A DNA stretch of 64,000 nucleotides, taken from positions 11,686-75,685 of the forward strand of contig JADKIC010000023.1 of assembly GCA_016721435.1 (NCBI GenBank). The letters run 5' to 3'. The notes beneath the pieces were generated by a model, which saw nothing but the letters and a program-made list of their open reading frames with translations, was not told the origin of the DNA and did no database searches. This DNA comes from Bacteroidota bacterium (GTDB lineage: Bacteria; Bacteroidota; Bacteroidia; AKYH767-A; OLB10). Each line of letters begins with the position of its first letter. Within the stretch, counting starts at the first letter, position 1. Shown piece by piece: positions 51,281 through 60,799 of this stretch. The position numbers were made by a program, and so were the translations under genes.

Positions 51281-51349
51281 TGGTGAAAGATAAGGCCGGG
51301 AGAACCCGAAAAAAAGTGCCGTGAGTTAAAATCCCCTATTTCGGTTAGA

Positions 51350-52651
51350 TTAATAACTCATACTTACATCTTTATTGCTCATGGCATTTTTAAAAGATTC
51401 ATAATCCTCCCGACTTAGTCCAATCGAATATACTGCCGAATGTACTTCTCCCTCCTGCAAGTAAACGAGATGAACCGACCCTTTGCGATGCAGATCATAG
51501 CGAATGCTGATTATATTCTCCATGGCAAAACTTTTCGTCATAAAAGGGAAAACAGCAGAACGCACTACCACAAAATTATCGATCACCTCCACTATTCTGG
51601 AGCGAAAGAAAAACTGAATGACCCCAATGAAGAATCTGCTTGTTAAAAGTAGTGTGGCGAACTGAAGATCTTCACCGGAATTCATTGCCGAAATAAGTAT
51701 GAAAAAACCCAGAGGTAACATCATCCATTTTGTAGCGTACCAAAAGGGGAAGTCACTTTGGAAATGTTTCAGCATATGGACATCCCGTTTATTCCATGTA
51801 GGTTGGTTGGATACCCAGGATAGCAGGGTATGTTGAGACAGCCCTAGTGCCACAGGATCTTGTCGAAGTAAAATGGATAAATGACGATAAAGATGCGGAA
51901 GGTTTTTTTTGAATTCCTGTGGATCTTCAAAAAAATGTTCGACACTTACAGCAAAAAATTCCCGGTCATTTGTACCTGAATATTTACGAAGAAAATGTTC
52001 TTCTTCCTGATTCACTTCATTAAAAGTTTCACCCGCCACCGCATGCCATTTAACGAAGTAAGCATGAAAGAAAGGATCTGAGGCCTTCACCATCCTACTC
52101 AGATCGAGCGCATGGGCCATTTCATGAAGTCCGAGATTAATTTTGTCGGTACTACTTTTGTAGCCCTCCAAAAAATGCTGCCAGGAGAGTACGATCACAC
52201 CCTTAATACTTGTTTCCCCCAAATGATTTGCACCGGTTAACGGTGATGTATATACGCCGGGATATACGATTATCGTATCAAAATGCTCCAACTGAAATTC
52301 ACGAAGGCCAAAGGTAAGCTGAACAGCCGCTGCAGAAATCAACATCTTCATCTCTTCCGTAATCTCCAGTTCCTCCTTGCCGATAAATCGCTTTCGCTGC
52401 ATAAACGCTGCGCAACGGTACAAGAACTTTACTTTTGCAACGGGTGAAAGGTGTCGGTAAAAATCAATATGATTCAATAAGACAGGTTCCATTAAACGTC
52501 TCTTCTCTTCAAATACAGATGGTGGGCGGAGAAAAAGTTTCCTTATTTGGCCGGATTCATAATTTAACCTTATCTGACTGAAATAGGCCAAAAGGTCGGA
52601 ACCGGCAAAGGCAATAAAAAGTATGATAATGATTAGAATCGACGGCATCAT
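51350..52651 (-). CDS. MtfA-like zinc peptidase (M90 family) with membrane segments
   Basis: 433 residues. N-terminal membrane anchor (SILIIIILFIAFAGSDLLAY), then a domain like MtfA (Mlc titration factor A, peptidase family M90): FYRHLSPVAKVKFLYR, FDTIIVYPGVYTSP, GVIVLSWQHFLEGY, the HExxH zinc site NLGLHEMAHALDLS and the third-ligand region REFFAVSVEHFFEDPQEFKK. A further hydrophobic pair and a PH-like C-terminal domain follow, which E. coli MtfA lacks; membrane-bound forms with this extension occur in Bacteroidota. Substrate unknown; the E. coli protein binds the repressor Mlc, which is not expected here. Intact. Confidence 0.82.
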   Translation of the reverse strand: MMPSILIIIILFIAFAGSDLLAYFSQIRLNYESGQIRKLFLRPPSVFEEKRRLMEPVLLNHIDFYRHLSPVAKVKFLYRCAAFMQRKRFIGKEELEITEEMKMLISAAAVQLTFGLREFQLEHFDTIIVYPGVYTSPLTGANHLGETSIKGVIVLSWQHFLEGYKSSTDKINLGLHEMAHALDLSRMVKASDPFFHAYFVKWHAVAGETFNEVNQEEEHFLRKYSGTNDREFFAVSVEHFFEDPQEFKKNLPHLYRHLSILLRQDPVALGLSQHTLLSWVSNQPTWNKRDVHMLKHFQSDFPFWYATKWMMLPLGFFILISAMNSGEDLQFATLLLTSRFFIGVIQFFFRSRIVEVIDNFVVVRSAVFPFMTKSFAMENIISIRYDLHRKGSVHLVYLQEGEVHSAVYSIGLSREDYESFKNAMSNKDVSMSY

Positions 52652-52844
52652 GATCTAATGAAATTAGTAAATAGGATCATACCATCTATCGATTTGCCAT
52701 AAATATTCTTCCTGTTTCCATTTTAACAACAGTGAGTCGGTTAAATTTTGTTTCAAAACATCATCCGAATTTCAATGGCCTTCCTTTCATTTACAAATTC
52801 ATACTTCCTTACTATTCACATACAACAAGCGATAAGAATAAGAA

Positions 52845-54128
52845 ATGAACCTAATTTCTCCTTGTTTCTATGCCTGTACTGCTGTAGGTTTGTATGAAAC
52901 TATGATGGAGCTGATTTTGGAAAACCCAAAAACTGATACTACTGGCATTCAGGGTGATACGTGGTCCGAAAGGGCGGTGTCGGCTGCGAAAATGCAACAA
53001 ATGCAGTTGGATGCAGGGTCTCGGCAATACAGCAATCTGGAACTGGCAAGGGAGAGGGCGGCTTTCACGAGATGGAAAACGATTGAAAATCTCGATAAAT
53101 ACCTGATCGAATTTGAATCCAATTTTATAAAGTCAGGCGGGAAAGTGATCTGGGCCCAGGATACAAGTGATGCCCTTGAAGCCATACTTGAGATTCTCAA
53201 GAAGACAAGTGTTAAAGAAGTCATCAAGTCAAAAACGAATACCGCTACTGAAATCGGCTTAAGTGCTTTTCTCGAAAGTCAGGGGATTCAATACAAAGAA
53301 ACGGATACCGGTGACTTCATCGTGCAGGCTGCGGGAGAAGATGGCTCGCATATGGTGATGCCTGCTTTGCATAAATCTTCTAAAGAAATTGCCCGGGTAT
53401 TAAATGAAAAATTAAATGTTCCTGCAAATGCGGAAGCACAGGAACTGGTAGGACTTATCCGTGATCACCTTCGGCCTGCTTTTCGTAATGCCGGAGCCGG
53501 TATAACAGGTTGCAACTTTCTTGTTGCAGATCCGGGTGCGATTGTTATTGTAGAAAATGAAGGAAATGCACAATTAACCTCTTCCCTGCCTAAAACACAT
53601 ATCGTACTTGCCGGCATTAGAACTCTATGTGATTTTACTCGATAATGGACGCAGTGAAGTCCTGGGTCATGAACAGCAGCGTCAGGCGATGACCTGTATA
53701 AAATGTGGTGCATGTCAATCTGTTTGTCCGGTATATCGCACGGCCGGTGTAGCAGAATTTCCTTCTCCCATTGCAGCCGTGACCTTGCCATTGATGGGCG
53801 CAGATCATAAACACCTCAGTCAGGCTTCAACACTTTGTGGTGCATGTAAGGATGTATGTCCGGTAAAAATTGATATCCCCCGCTACTTCTGGAAAACAGA
53901 AGATATTTTGTTGAAAAGGGAGATTCCACCAGAACGGAGCGTTGGTTTTATTTTGCCTGGAAGAAAGCGATGCTCAAACGGGAAATCATGAGCTGGACAG
54001 GTATCAGTGCACGCAAACATGTATTGGAGGGTTTGTATAAATCACAAAACGGTTTGCGCAAAATGCCCACAGCTGTAAAAGAGAAATCATTCAATGAATG
54101 GTATCGGGAAAAGATGAATTATAAATAG
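52845..54128 (+). CDS. LutB/LldF-type iron-sulfur oxidation protein (frameshifted, internal blocks missing)
   Basis: Relative of LutB (YkgF), a subunit of the LutABC L-lactate oxidising complex. Seen: the LUD domain (WKTIENLDKYLIEFESNF, NTATEIGLSAFLESQGIQYK, NFLVADPGAIVIVENEGNAQ) and two ferredoxin-type [4Fe-4S] motifs, CIKCGACQSVCPVYR and CGACKDVCPVKIDIP. Between THIVLAGI (53615) and ELYVILLDNGRS the usual 45-50 residues are missing and the frame changes; about eight residues are also missing after YRTAG (53745). A last shift near 53950 leads to the real C-terminus (MPTAVKEKSFNEWYREKMNY, stop at 54126). lutA and lutC are not adjacent. Upstream of panC by 65 bases. As printed it is broken; the missing piece resembles the one in atpA. 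Confidence 0.8.
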
Positions 54129-54193
54129 CGGATTCAGCAATGCCTGACCGTTAGTTGCCCGTTTCCGATAAATCTTCATAATCGTTTATCATA

Positions 54194-55044
54194 TTGGTAC
54201 CACCTTACACTACTGTTGATTCACTTCGGAAACAACTGCACGAAGACAAATCCTCCGGAAAAAGCATCGGCTTTGTCCCCACCATGGGAGCCTTGCATGA
54301 AGGACACCTTTCCTTACTACATAGAGCGAAAGCGGAGAATGATAAAGTAGTGTGCAGCATTTTTGTAAATCCCACCCAGTTCAACGATGCGAAGGACCTC
54401 GAAAAGTATCCGAGAATGCCGGAGCAGGATATTCAATTATTGGATAGTGTGCATTGCGATTATGTTTTCTTACCCTCTGTAAAAGAAATTTACCCGGCCG
54501 GCCCAACCCTTCTCGACTGGATTTCGGGCCGCTGGAAAATGTGATGGAAGGCGCCTATCGCCCGGGACATTTTAAAGGAATGGCAACCGTGGTTCACCGG
54601 TTATTTGATATTGTTCAGCCGGATCGTGCTTATTTCGGCGAGAAAGATTTTCAGCAGCTCGCGATCGTTCGGAAAATGGCAGCTTTACTTCAGCTACCCG
54701 TTAAAGTTATAGGCTGTGAAACCCTTCGTGAAGCTGATGGATTGGCGATGAGTTCCAGAAACATGCTCCTCAGCCCGGAACAACGCAAGGCGGCACCCTT
54801 GATAAATAAGGGACTTCAGATGGTGAGCACATTCATTCCCCATCATTCGCCGTCAGCTGTAAAAGAGCTGGTCACGCGCTTTATCAATCAGAGTAAATTT
54901 TTAGAGGTTCAGTATTTCGATCTGGTAAATCCTGATGATCTTCAAACAATAGCAAATTGGGAGGGCGTAAAAGAAGTGCAGGGATGTATTGCGGTACTTA
55001 CGGAAGGTCCGCGTTTGATAGACAATATGCATTACCAACTTTAA
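54194..55044 (+). CDS. panC: Pantothenate synthetase (one frameshift)
   Basis: Joins pantoate and beta-alanine with ATP to make pantothenate, the precursor of CoA. About 284 residues when the frames are joined. Seen: PTMGALHEGHLSLLHRA (HxGH nucleotide-binding motif), VNPTQFNDAKDLEKYPR, YRPGHFKGMATVVHRLF, YFGEKDFQQLAIVRKM and SSRNMLLSPEQRKAAPLI (KMSKS-like loop). The frame shifts at about 54520 (LLDWISGR against DFGPLENVMEG). The start is a TTG at 54194; a nearby ATG was not found in frame, so another lost base at the 5' end is possible. Convergent with the lipoprotein gene, stops 11 bases apart. Confidence 0.92.
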
Positions 55045-55055
55045 TAACGGATAAC

Positions 55056-55586
55056 TTACGGCCTAAAACGATATCCGACAGGATCAATGTACAGGCCTGT
55101 AAAAATTCCGGAGAGATGGTTATGCAGTGCAGAAAGTGTGGTAACACTATCCGAATAAGAAAATTTAAAATCCACGGAAGTATAAATCACTCCCGGACCG
55201 CTGCCATGAACACCGGAAATATCTCTGTTCGCTGACCTCCCTGACCATAACGGACCTGCATTCGTCACTTCAAATACGATACTATCCGCCGGAGACCAGT
55301 GCAAGCAAGCTTTTATTTCTGTAAACCCGCCCTGTACATTTACGAAAAGTCCAACACTATCCTTTGTGCAAATATCCTCCCAGTCGGCACCGGTATACCT
55401 CAATGTGGCCTCATTCGCAAGGGTATCCACTTGCACCACAACAAACTTATTTGCCTCGGGCAGCGTGTTGAATGTAATGTCGCCAAGCGTCTCTCCACAA
55501 GGCTCCTTATCTTTGTCATCCAGACAACCCTGTATAACAATTACAAGCAGGAATAAAGTCAAGAAAAGAGAATTTCTGATTTTCAT
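55056..55586 (-). CDS. Predicted lipoprotein
   Basis: 176 residues, intact. Type II signal peptide with lipobox (LFLTLFLLVIVIQGC, Cys at about residue 21), then DDKDKEPCG; the Asp after the Cys is compatible with a surface- or inner-membrane-bound lipoprotein. The mature part is beta-rich (GDITFNTLPEANKFVVVQVD, NVQGGFTEIKACLHWSPADS) with no known domain recognised. A TAATTTTG -7 box (55603-55610) precedes it by 17 bases. Confidence 0.65.
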   Translation of the reverse strand: MKIRNSLFLTLFLLVIVIQGCLDDKDKEPCGETLGDITFNTLPEANKFVVVQVDTLANEATLRYTGADWEDICTKDSVGLFVNVQGGFTEIKACLHWSPADSIVFEVTNAGPLWSGRSANRDISGVHGSGPGVIYTSVDFKFSYSDSVTTLSALHNHLSGIFTGLYIDPVGYRFRP

Positions 55587-55602
55587 TGCCGGAAGAATTG
55601 TA

Positions 55603-55610
55603 CAAAATTA
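55603..55610 (-). promoter_or_regulatory. -7 promoter element (TAATTTTG)
   Basis: CAAAATTA on the plus strand is TAATTTTG on the minus strand, a TAnnTTTG match 17 bases before the lipoprotein ATG. Confidence 0.4.
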
Positions 55611-55649
55611 TTAAATTCTAAAACAATTAGAAAGAACATTAACAAAATT

Positions 55650-57665
55650 TCATATTACTTCTTTGGCAGCCTTTACAAAGTACATTTTCATCTCGCCCTT
55701 ATTCTTCACTTCAATATTCCCGCGGTGTTCCATCTCAAAATAATTCTTCACCAATTCCATTGTACTTTCACTGATATTCACCATTCCGGGAACGCCACCG
55801 GCCTCCATACGTGCTGCCAGATTTACGGTATCGCCCCAAATATCATAGGCAAATTTCTTCGTACCAACTACACCGGCTACCACAGGGCCACTATGAATAC
55901 CTATACGGGCCACAAAATGTACCTTTCCGCTTTTCATTCGATCTTCCTGATACTCCTTCATAAAGTCCTGAATTCCCAATGCTGCTCTTACTAAATCAAC
56001 TGCATGATTCACGTTTGGCAAAGGCAAGCCGGCAGCGCACATGTACCCATCCCCAATGGTCTTAATTTTCTCTATGGGATAGGCTGAAATAATCCGGTCA
56101 AAGGCACTGTAACAATAATGAATTTCATTGACCAATTCATCTGCACTCATCTTTTCGGAAGCCTGTGTAAAATTTTCGAAGTCGGTGAACATGACAGAAA
56201 CCCGCTCATGACGCATGGCTTTTGCACGCCCGGTACGCTTCAGCTCTTCCGCTGTTTCTTCCGGCAAAATATTCAACAATAAATCGTCTGATTTCTTTTT
56301 CTCTTCACCCAGAGCGGTATGCTGCTGTTGTATTTGTAATTTCTGCTTTTTAATAATTCGCCAGCGGTTGAAGATGAATCCTGAAAAGACAATTGTCAAT
56401 AGCAGCACCCCTGTGACAGCAAAGCGTTGTGTTTTTTCCTTTGAAATTCTGGCCGACATCACCTTTTGTTGCTCCACCGCTTTCACGCTATCTGCTGTTG
56501 TGCGCTTATCGAATTCGTATTGATACTGTTTTCCCAGATTAAATCTGCGCAATTCTTCATTAGAGATACTATCGCGCATAATTGAATACAACTCGTACAT
56601 GGCAAGTGCCTGCCCTTCCTGCTTCATCGCCTTATGAATAAGATACAAACTATGAGAAGCATTTCTGATTTGTTCCGGATATCCCAATTCTTTACCTAGT
56701 GACAAGGCCCTTTCCGCGCAGTCCAACGCGCGCCTATACGCTCTATTCTTAAAATACAATTCAGCGAGCTGATTCATCACATAAGCAACACCTTCCTTAT
56801 CCTCCAGCTTCTCGAAGAGGGCAAGGCTCTCGAGATATTCCTTTTGGATAACTTTTGTTTCACCGATGGTATCCATCTTTGAAAGAATGTTACCCATATT
56901 AAAAAGCGAATAGGCGATTCCTTTCGTATCTTGTATTTTCTTCCTGATCTCCAGGCTTTGCTGTATAGTTCTTAATGCTTTTTCGAAATTTCCTTTTCTC
57001 TGATAAATTCTGGATAGATTATGTAATGAATGCGCTTTCCCATATTCATCTCCCGTACGCTCCTGCAATTCATAACTTCGGAGGAAATAAGTGAGCGCGT
57101 TTGTATAATCACCCTGATCAGAACTGATCACGCCGAGATTCAAAATCGTTGTACTCATCCCGGTGTAATCATCAATCAGCTCCTGTATTTTTAAACTTTT
57201 CTGATAGTAATCGATGGCCAATGGAATATTGCCTTGTGCATGATGAATCAAACCGATGTTGTTTAATGTTTCCCCAATACCGGAGCTATCCCTGACTTCC
57301 TCACGCAGGCGAAGGCTCTTCAGATAATACTGCAGCGAAAGTTTAGAATTCCCCTTGTTTTGAATCACTACTCCGGTATTGTTTAGCGCTGCACCCAGGT
57401 ACTTTTTAAAAACAGGTGTTTGTGGATCGTCTTTACCCAGCTCTTTAAGTTTCGTTTCGGCCAGTTGCTTCATACGATCGTTATAGGCAGGCCATACATT
57501 ATCATCTGCTTCTGCCTCTATCATTTCATTTAAAATCCGGCATCGCGTAGAATCCTGAGTAGCTGCCTCAAGTTCACTCTTCAATGACTGTATATCCTGA
57601 CCATATCCAAACTTGCCCCACAAAAGCAGGAACAGAAGTAGAGGAAAGAAACAAAATTTCAGCAT
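55650..57665 (-). CDS. TPR-repeat membrane adenylate cyclase (class III)
   Basis: 671 residues, intact. ATG at 57665 gives a signal peptide (KFCFFPLLLFLLLWGKFGYG); a GTG at 57677 is upstream. Then about seven TPR repeats (for example LGAALNNTGVVIQNKGNSKL, IGETLNNIGLIHHAQGNIPL; residues about 90-350), one transmembrane helix (VTGVLLLTIVFSGFIFNRW), a coiled-coil linker and a class III cyclase domain with both metal-binding aspartates (VSVMFTDFENFT; KTIGDGYMCA). The lysine of EKIKTIGD and the aspartate of YDIWGDTVNLAARM are the pair expected for ATP rather than GTP. A periplasmic TPR sensor is thus coupled to cytoplasmic cAMP synthesis. -7 box TAAATTTG at 57682-57689. Confidence 0.88.
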   Translation of the reverse strand: MLKFCFFPLLLFLLLWGKFGYGQDIQSLKSELEAATQDSTRCRILNEMIEAEADDNVWPAYNDRMKQLAETKLKELGKDDPQTPVFKKYLGAALNNTGVVIQNKGNSKLSLQYYLKSLRLREEVRDSSGIGETLNNIGLIHHAQGNIPLAIDYYQKSLKIQELIDDYTGMSTTILNLGVISSDQGDYTNALTYFLRSYELQERTGDEYGKAHSLHNLSRIYQRKGNFEKALRTIQQSLEIRKKIQDTKGIAYSLFNMGNILSKMDTIGETKVIQKEYLESLALFEKLEDKEGVAYVMNQLAELYFKNRAYRRALDCAERALSLGKELGYPEQIRNASHSLYLIHKAMKQEGQALAMYELYSIMRDSISNEELRRFNLGKQYQYEFDKRTTADSVKAVEQQKVMSARISKEKTQRFAVTGVLLLTIVFSGFIFNRWRIIKKQKLQIQQQHTALGEEKKKSDDLLLNILPEETAEELKRTGRAKAMRHERVSVMFTDFENFTQASEKMSADELVNEIHYCYSAFDRIISAYPIEKIKTIGDGYMCAAGLPLPNVNHAVDLVRAALGIQDFMKEYQEDRMKSGKVHFVARIGIHSGPVVAGVVGTKKFAYDIWGDTVNLAARMEAGGVPGMVNISESTMELVKNYFEMEHRGNIEVKNKGEMKMYFVKAAKEVI

Positions 57666-57681
57666 TGACGCATTCACTCAA

Positions 57682-57689
57682 CAAATTTA
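57682..57689 (-). promoter_or_regulatory. -7 promoter element (TAAATTTG)
   Basis: CAAATTTA on the plus strand is TAAATTTG on the minus strand, 17 bases before the chosen adenylate cyclase ATG at 57665. Confidence 0.45.
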
Positions 57690-57769
57690 AACAAAAACGA
57701 CCGTACACTTACGCGAACAACCTTTTACACTACGACGAAGCGGTATAACTATTGTGATTACGTGATCAG

Positions 57770-59819
57770 CTATTCCGTAAAATCAAACAGTGTGGTTTGA
57801 CTAAACAACTGTGTATGCTTACTCCAGGTTTCAATGCTGTTTCTATGTCTTATAACAATGTAATATCTGTTTCCAATCACCGCCGGAGGAAATGAAAGCA
57901 ATACATTTCCGGAGACATCCACCACACCTGCAACAGAAAATGCCGGGCCGCCTGCTAAGTTTGTAGAGTCATACAAGGCTACGATCAGCGAATCGGCATG
58001 AGTGGGATGAAGCGGGTCCTGCAAGGGTGCCGTCATGGCATTGTTGCCCGTATAAAAACCTTCCACAAATAATTTCAAATTCAGCTGACTGATATTAACA
58101 ACCAGGAAGGCAACGGCACTTGTATCCGAGCAATTATCAGCCGTATTCACAATGATATTATCTGATACAGCTCCTGCAGGAATATTAAATTCCAATGATG
58201 TATTATTCAGGATGACAGGAATAGCAGTCTGTCCGCTGATCTTCACAGCATCCACAACAGAAAAATTATTCCCGCTAAGGGTAACGGTAGTGCCTATGGG
58301 TCCTGATGCAGGGAGGAAGGAACTGATGGACGGGCTGAGGTGGATGATCACTTCAACAGAGTCGGTAGCGGTACAGCCTTCCCCTGAAGTTGCGACGACC
58401 GTGTAATATCCGGCATTTACAATACTGACATTGGACAATTGAGGCTCGGATACAGCAGAAATAAAGCCTGCAGGACCTGACCAACTAAAGATATCACCTT
58501 CATTTGCGATTAATTCAAGTGTTTCTCCTTCACAAATCGGACTATTACTGGTAGGATGCGGTTCAGGGTTTGTACCTATGTCTACTAGTTATTGTAAGTG
58601 TTGTGATGCATCCATCGAAGACGAAACCGCAGCACTGTATTTGCCGGGTGAAAGATTAGAGATATTAAAACTTGTTAACTGTCCCGAATTAATGTTCGCC
58701 TTCCATCCCATATTCAAATGAACACCGCACATATAATAGAGCAAGGGAGGATGGGTGACATTCGGTGTAAAAACCATTGCACCTCCTTGTAATTGACTAT
58801 TCGTGACACCGCTGGTGACTTCATTCAAAAAACTACCACCTGCAGCACTGGTGGTGATATGAAAGGATGTCCCGGAAAAGTTCCGCAAATGTATAATTGA
58901 CACCACGGGTAAGATTTAATTCCTTGCCCTGAATTCCATCCAGCACATAGCCTACCGGAAAACCTACACCGAAATAAGGGTGACTGGCATTCTTGTTAGC
59001 TGCCGTAACTGAAAATACAGGACCATTTTTATTGATGGTATCCCAGGCAACAGTGTAAGGAGGTAATCCGGCAGAGACGGAGAGACTGATACTACCATCA
59101 TTGCCATTACATGCAGGCACTACAGTAGCAGCCACGATAGGAGCAGGACAAACAATTACATTGTCTATAGCAAAAGAAGGACGGGATCCTGCCCCGGAAC
59201 TATCGCGCTGCACCCAGCGCAACTGGACATCCGACTGATTCTCGCAAGCCGCCGGAAGAATATATTGAAAACGCATGCCGTTGCGTGATGTAGTACCCGT
59301 AGTTTGAGCAGAAGTATTGTTTATATAAATGCTACCGGTCAATGAAGTAAATGTTCCGTTGGTATTACCCACTCTGTATTGGAGCTCAACATTATTGCGT
59401 CGTGTTTCTGTTGATCCATTGAAGAGATTGCGGATGGTGGCGATATCAAAAGTCACCACAATATTTATCTTACCTACAGTATTCACCACCAATCCCAATG
59501 CAGGATCATTCGTTCCACTGGCTAGAATTCCGATTTTACCATTATAATTATGAACTCCTCCTGCGGTAGTAGCTGCGGTACTGCTAGCCGTTAGATTCAG
59601 GTTGGCAGTTGGAGCTGTTGTACGAAAAACAGTGGTTGGACCGGTAGCATTCAATTGCCATCCCTGCCAGCCTGCCGGATAAACAGCAGAAGTAGCAACC
59701 AGGGAACTAAAATCCTGACTATAGGGAATGGACTGCGCAGCAGGAACCGTTTGAGAAATGGCGTGTTGAACAGTTAGAAATAACAAACAACAACAGAGTA
59801 GATTTTTAAACATCATCAT
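57770..59819 (-). CDS. Secreted protein with cupredoxin-like and IPT/TIG domains (frameshifted)
   Basis: Signal peptide from ATG 59819 (FKNLLCCCLLFLTVQHAISQ), then a jelly-roll-like N-domain (QSIPYSQDFSSLVATSAVYP ... SFAIDNVIVCPAP), and an SprB-type segment (PACNGNDGSISLSVSAGLPP). From about 58950 comes GKELNLTRGVNYTFAE, HPFHITTSAAGGSF (read across a lost T) and LYYMCGVHLNMGWKANI: His, Cys, His and Met in the order of type 1 copper ligands, so a cupredoxin-like domain is likely. After shifts near 58590 and 58445: an Ig-like repeat (AGYYTVVATSGEGCTATDSV), an IPT/TIG domain (ISSFLPASGPIGTTVTLSGN) and the terminal domain shared with the Kelch protein (LFVEGFYTGNNAM ... RNSIETWSK). No YPNP sorting motif. 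Confidence 0.75.
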
Positions 59820-59990
59820 GGTTTTAGGTGATGAAAACTATGAATTCTTTTTCATCGTTGCAACAACTATTTATCAATTTTGGTGAAAGGCTACAAATGG
59901 GTGGAGAACTATTGCATTTAGACCTGATTTTTGCGGATTATTTTGAGATGAGAGGAGGGGTAAAATGGATCCGGACAATGGCAATAATTC

Positions 59991-59998
59991 AAAGCAAC
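59991..59998. repeat. IS66 target-site duplication, left copy (AAAGCAAC)
   Basis: AAAGCAAC directly precedes the left inverted repeat and recurs exactly at 62289-62296 after the right one. Eight bases is the IS66 family norm. Confidence 0.95.
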
Positions 59999-60072
59999 GT
60001 ATCCATCCGGCCAAGTACATCTTGATTTAATATAAAGGAGGTTGTTCATTTGCAGAATAAAAGTACTGAAAA

Positions 60073-60393
60073 ATGACAACAGAAAAAAGAAAAGGTGTAA
60101 AAAGGTATAAACCGGAAGAGATAATCAAGTATTTAAAGGAGTGGAAGGCAAGTGGTAAGAGTCAGATTGCATTCAGTAAAGAGCAGGGGATAAACTATTA
60201 CACGCTCAATAAGTGGATCAATGACCGCAGCAGCAGAATAAAAAAGCCCAAAGGAGCCTCCGGAGGATTTGCGCAATTAGCAGTTGGCGGGGAGTCCGCT
60301 TCTTTACCGTTCGCGGAGGTAAAAAGAGACGGGATTACCATTTTGTTTCATCAGCCGGTCACCTCCGATTTTCTACGGACACTGATAAAATGA
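60073..60393 (+). CDS. tnpA: IS66 accessory protein TnpA
   Basis: 106 residues, intact. Helix-turn-helix protein typical of IS66 orf1 (YKPEEIIKYLKEWKASGKSQ, FSKEQGINYYTLNKWI). Needed with TnpB for transposition in studied IS66 elements. Its stop overlaps the tnpB start as ATGA. Confidence 0.88.
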   Translation: MTTEKRKGVKRYKPEEIIKYLKEWKASGKSQIAFSKEQGINYYTLNKWINDRSSRIKKPKGASGGFAQLAVGGESASLPFAEVKRDGITILFHQPVTSDFLRTLIK

Positions 60394-60761
60394 TTATTAG
60401 CTTCAGCATTCGCTACCGGTATTATTTATACCAGGGGAAGTGTGATATGCGCAAAGGTTACGATGGGCTGTGCGGATTAGTAAGGGATGAATTTAAACAG
60501 GATCCATTATGTGGTGATGTATTTATTTTTTTGAATCGCTACCGTAATCGTATAAAGCTCTTACAATGGCAGGAAGATGGATTTGCAGTTTACTGCAAAC
60601 GATTGGAGAAAGGGACTTTTGAACTTCCCAAGCATAATAATATGGATTTATCAATGATGATTACCGCATCGCAAATAAACTATATTTTAGAAGGAGTCGT
60701 TCTATCCTCGGTAAAAAAGAAAATCCGTTATCAACATCCTGTGAATAAAAAAGTAGCCTGA
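60390..60761 (+). CDS. tnpB: IS66 accessory protein TnpB
   Basis: 123 residues, intact. IS66 Orf2 family: YYLYQGKCDMRKGYDGLCGL, VFIFLNRYRNRIKLLQWQED and GFAVYCKRLEKGTFELP are the conserved blocks. Despite the name it is unrelated to the RNA-guided TnpB of IS200/IS605 elements. Start overlaps the tnpA stop; tnpC follows after 38 bases. Confidence 0.92.
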   Translation: MIISFSIRYRYYLYQGKCDMRKGYDGLCGLVRDEFKQDPLCGDVFIFLNRYRNRIKLLQWQEDGFAVYCKRLEKGTFELPKHNNMDLSMMITASQINYILEGVVLSSVKKKIRYQHPVNKKVA

Positions 60762-60799
60762 GCAATACAATTTATTTTAATTTGTATTAGGTTTGGTGC

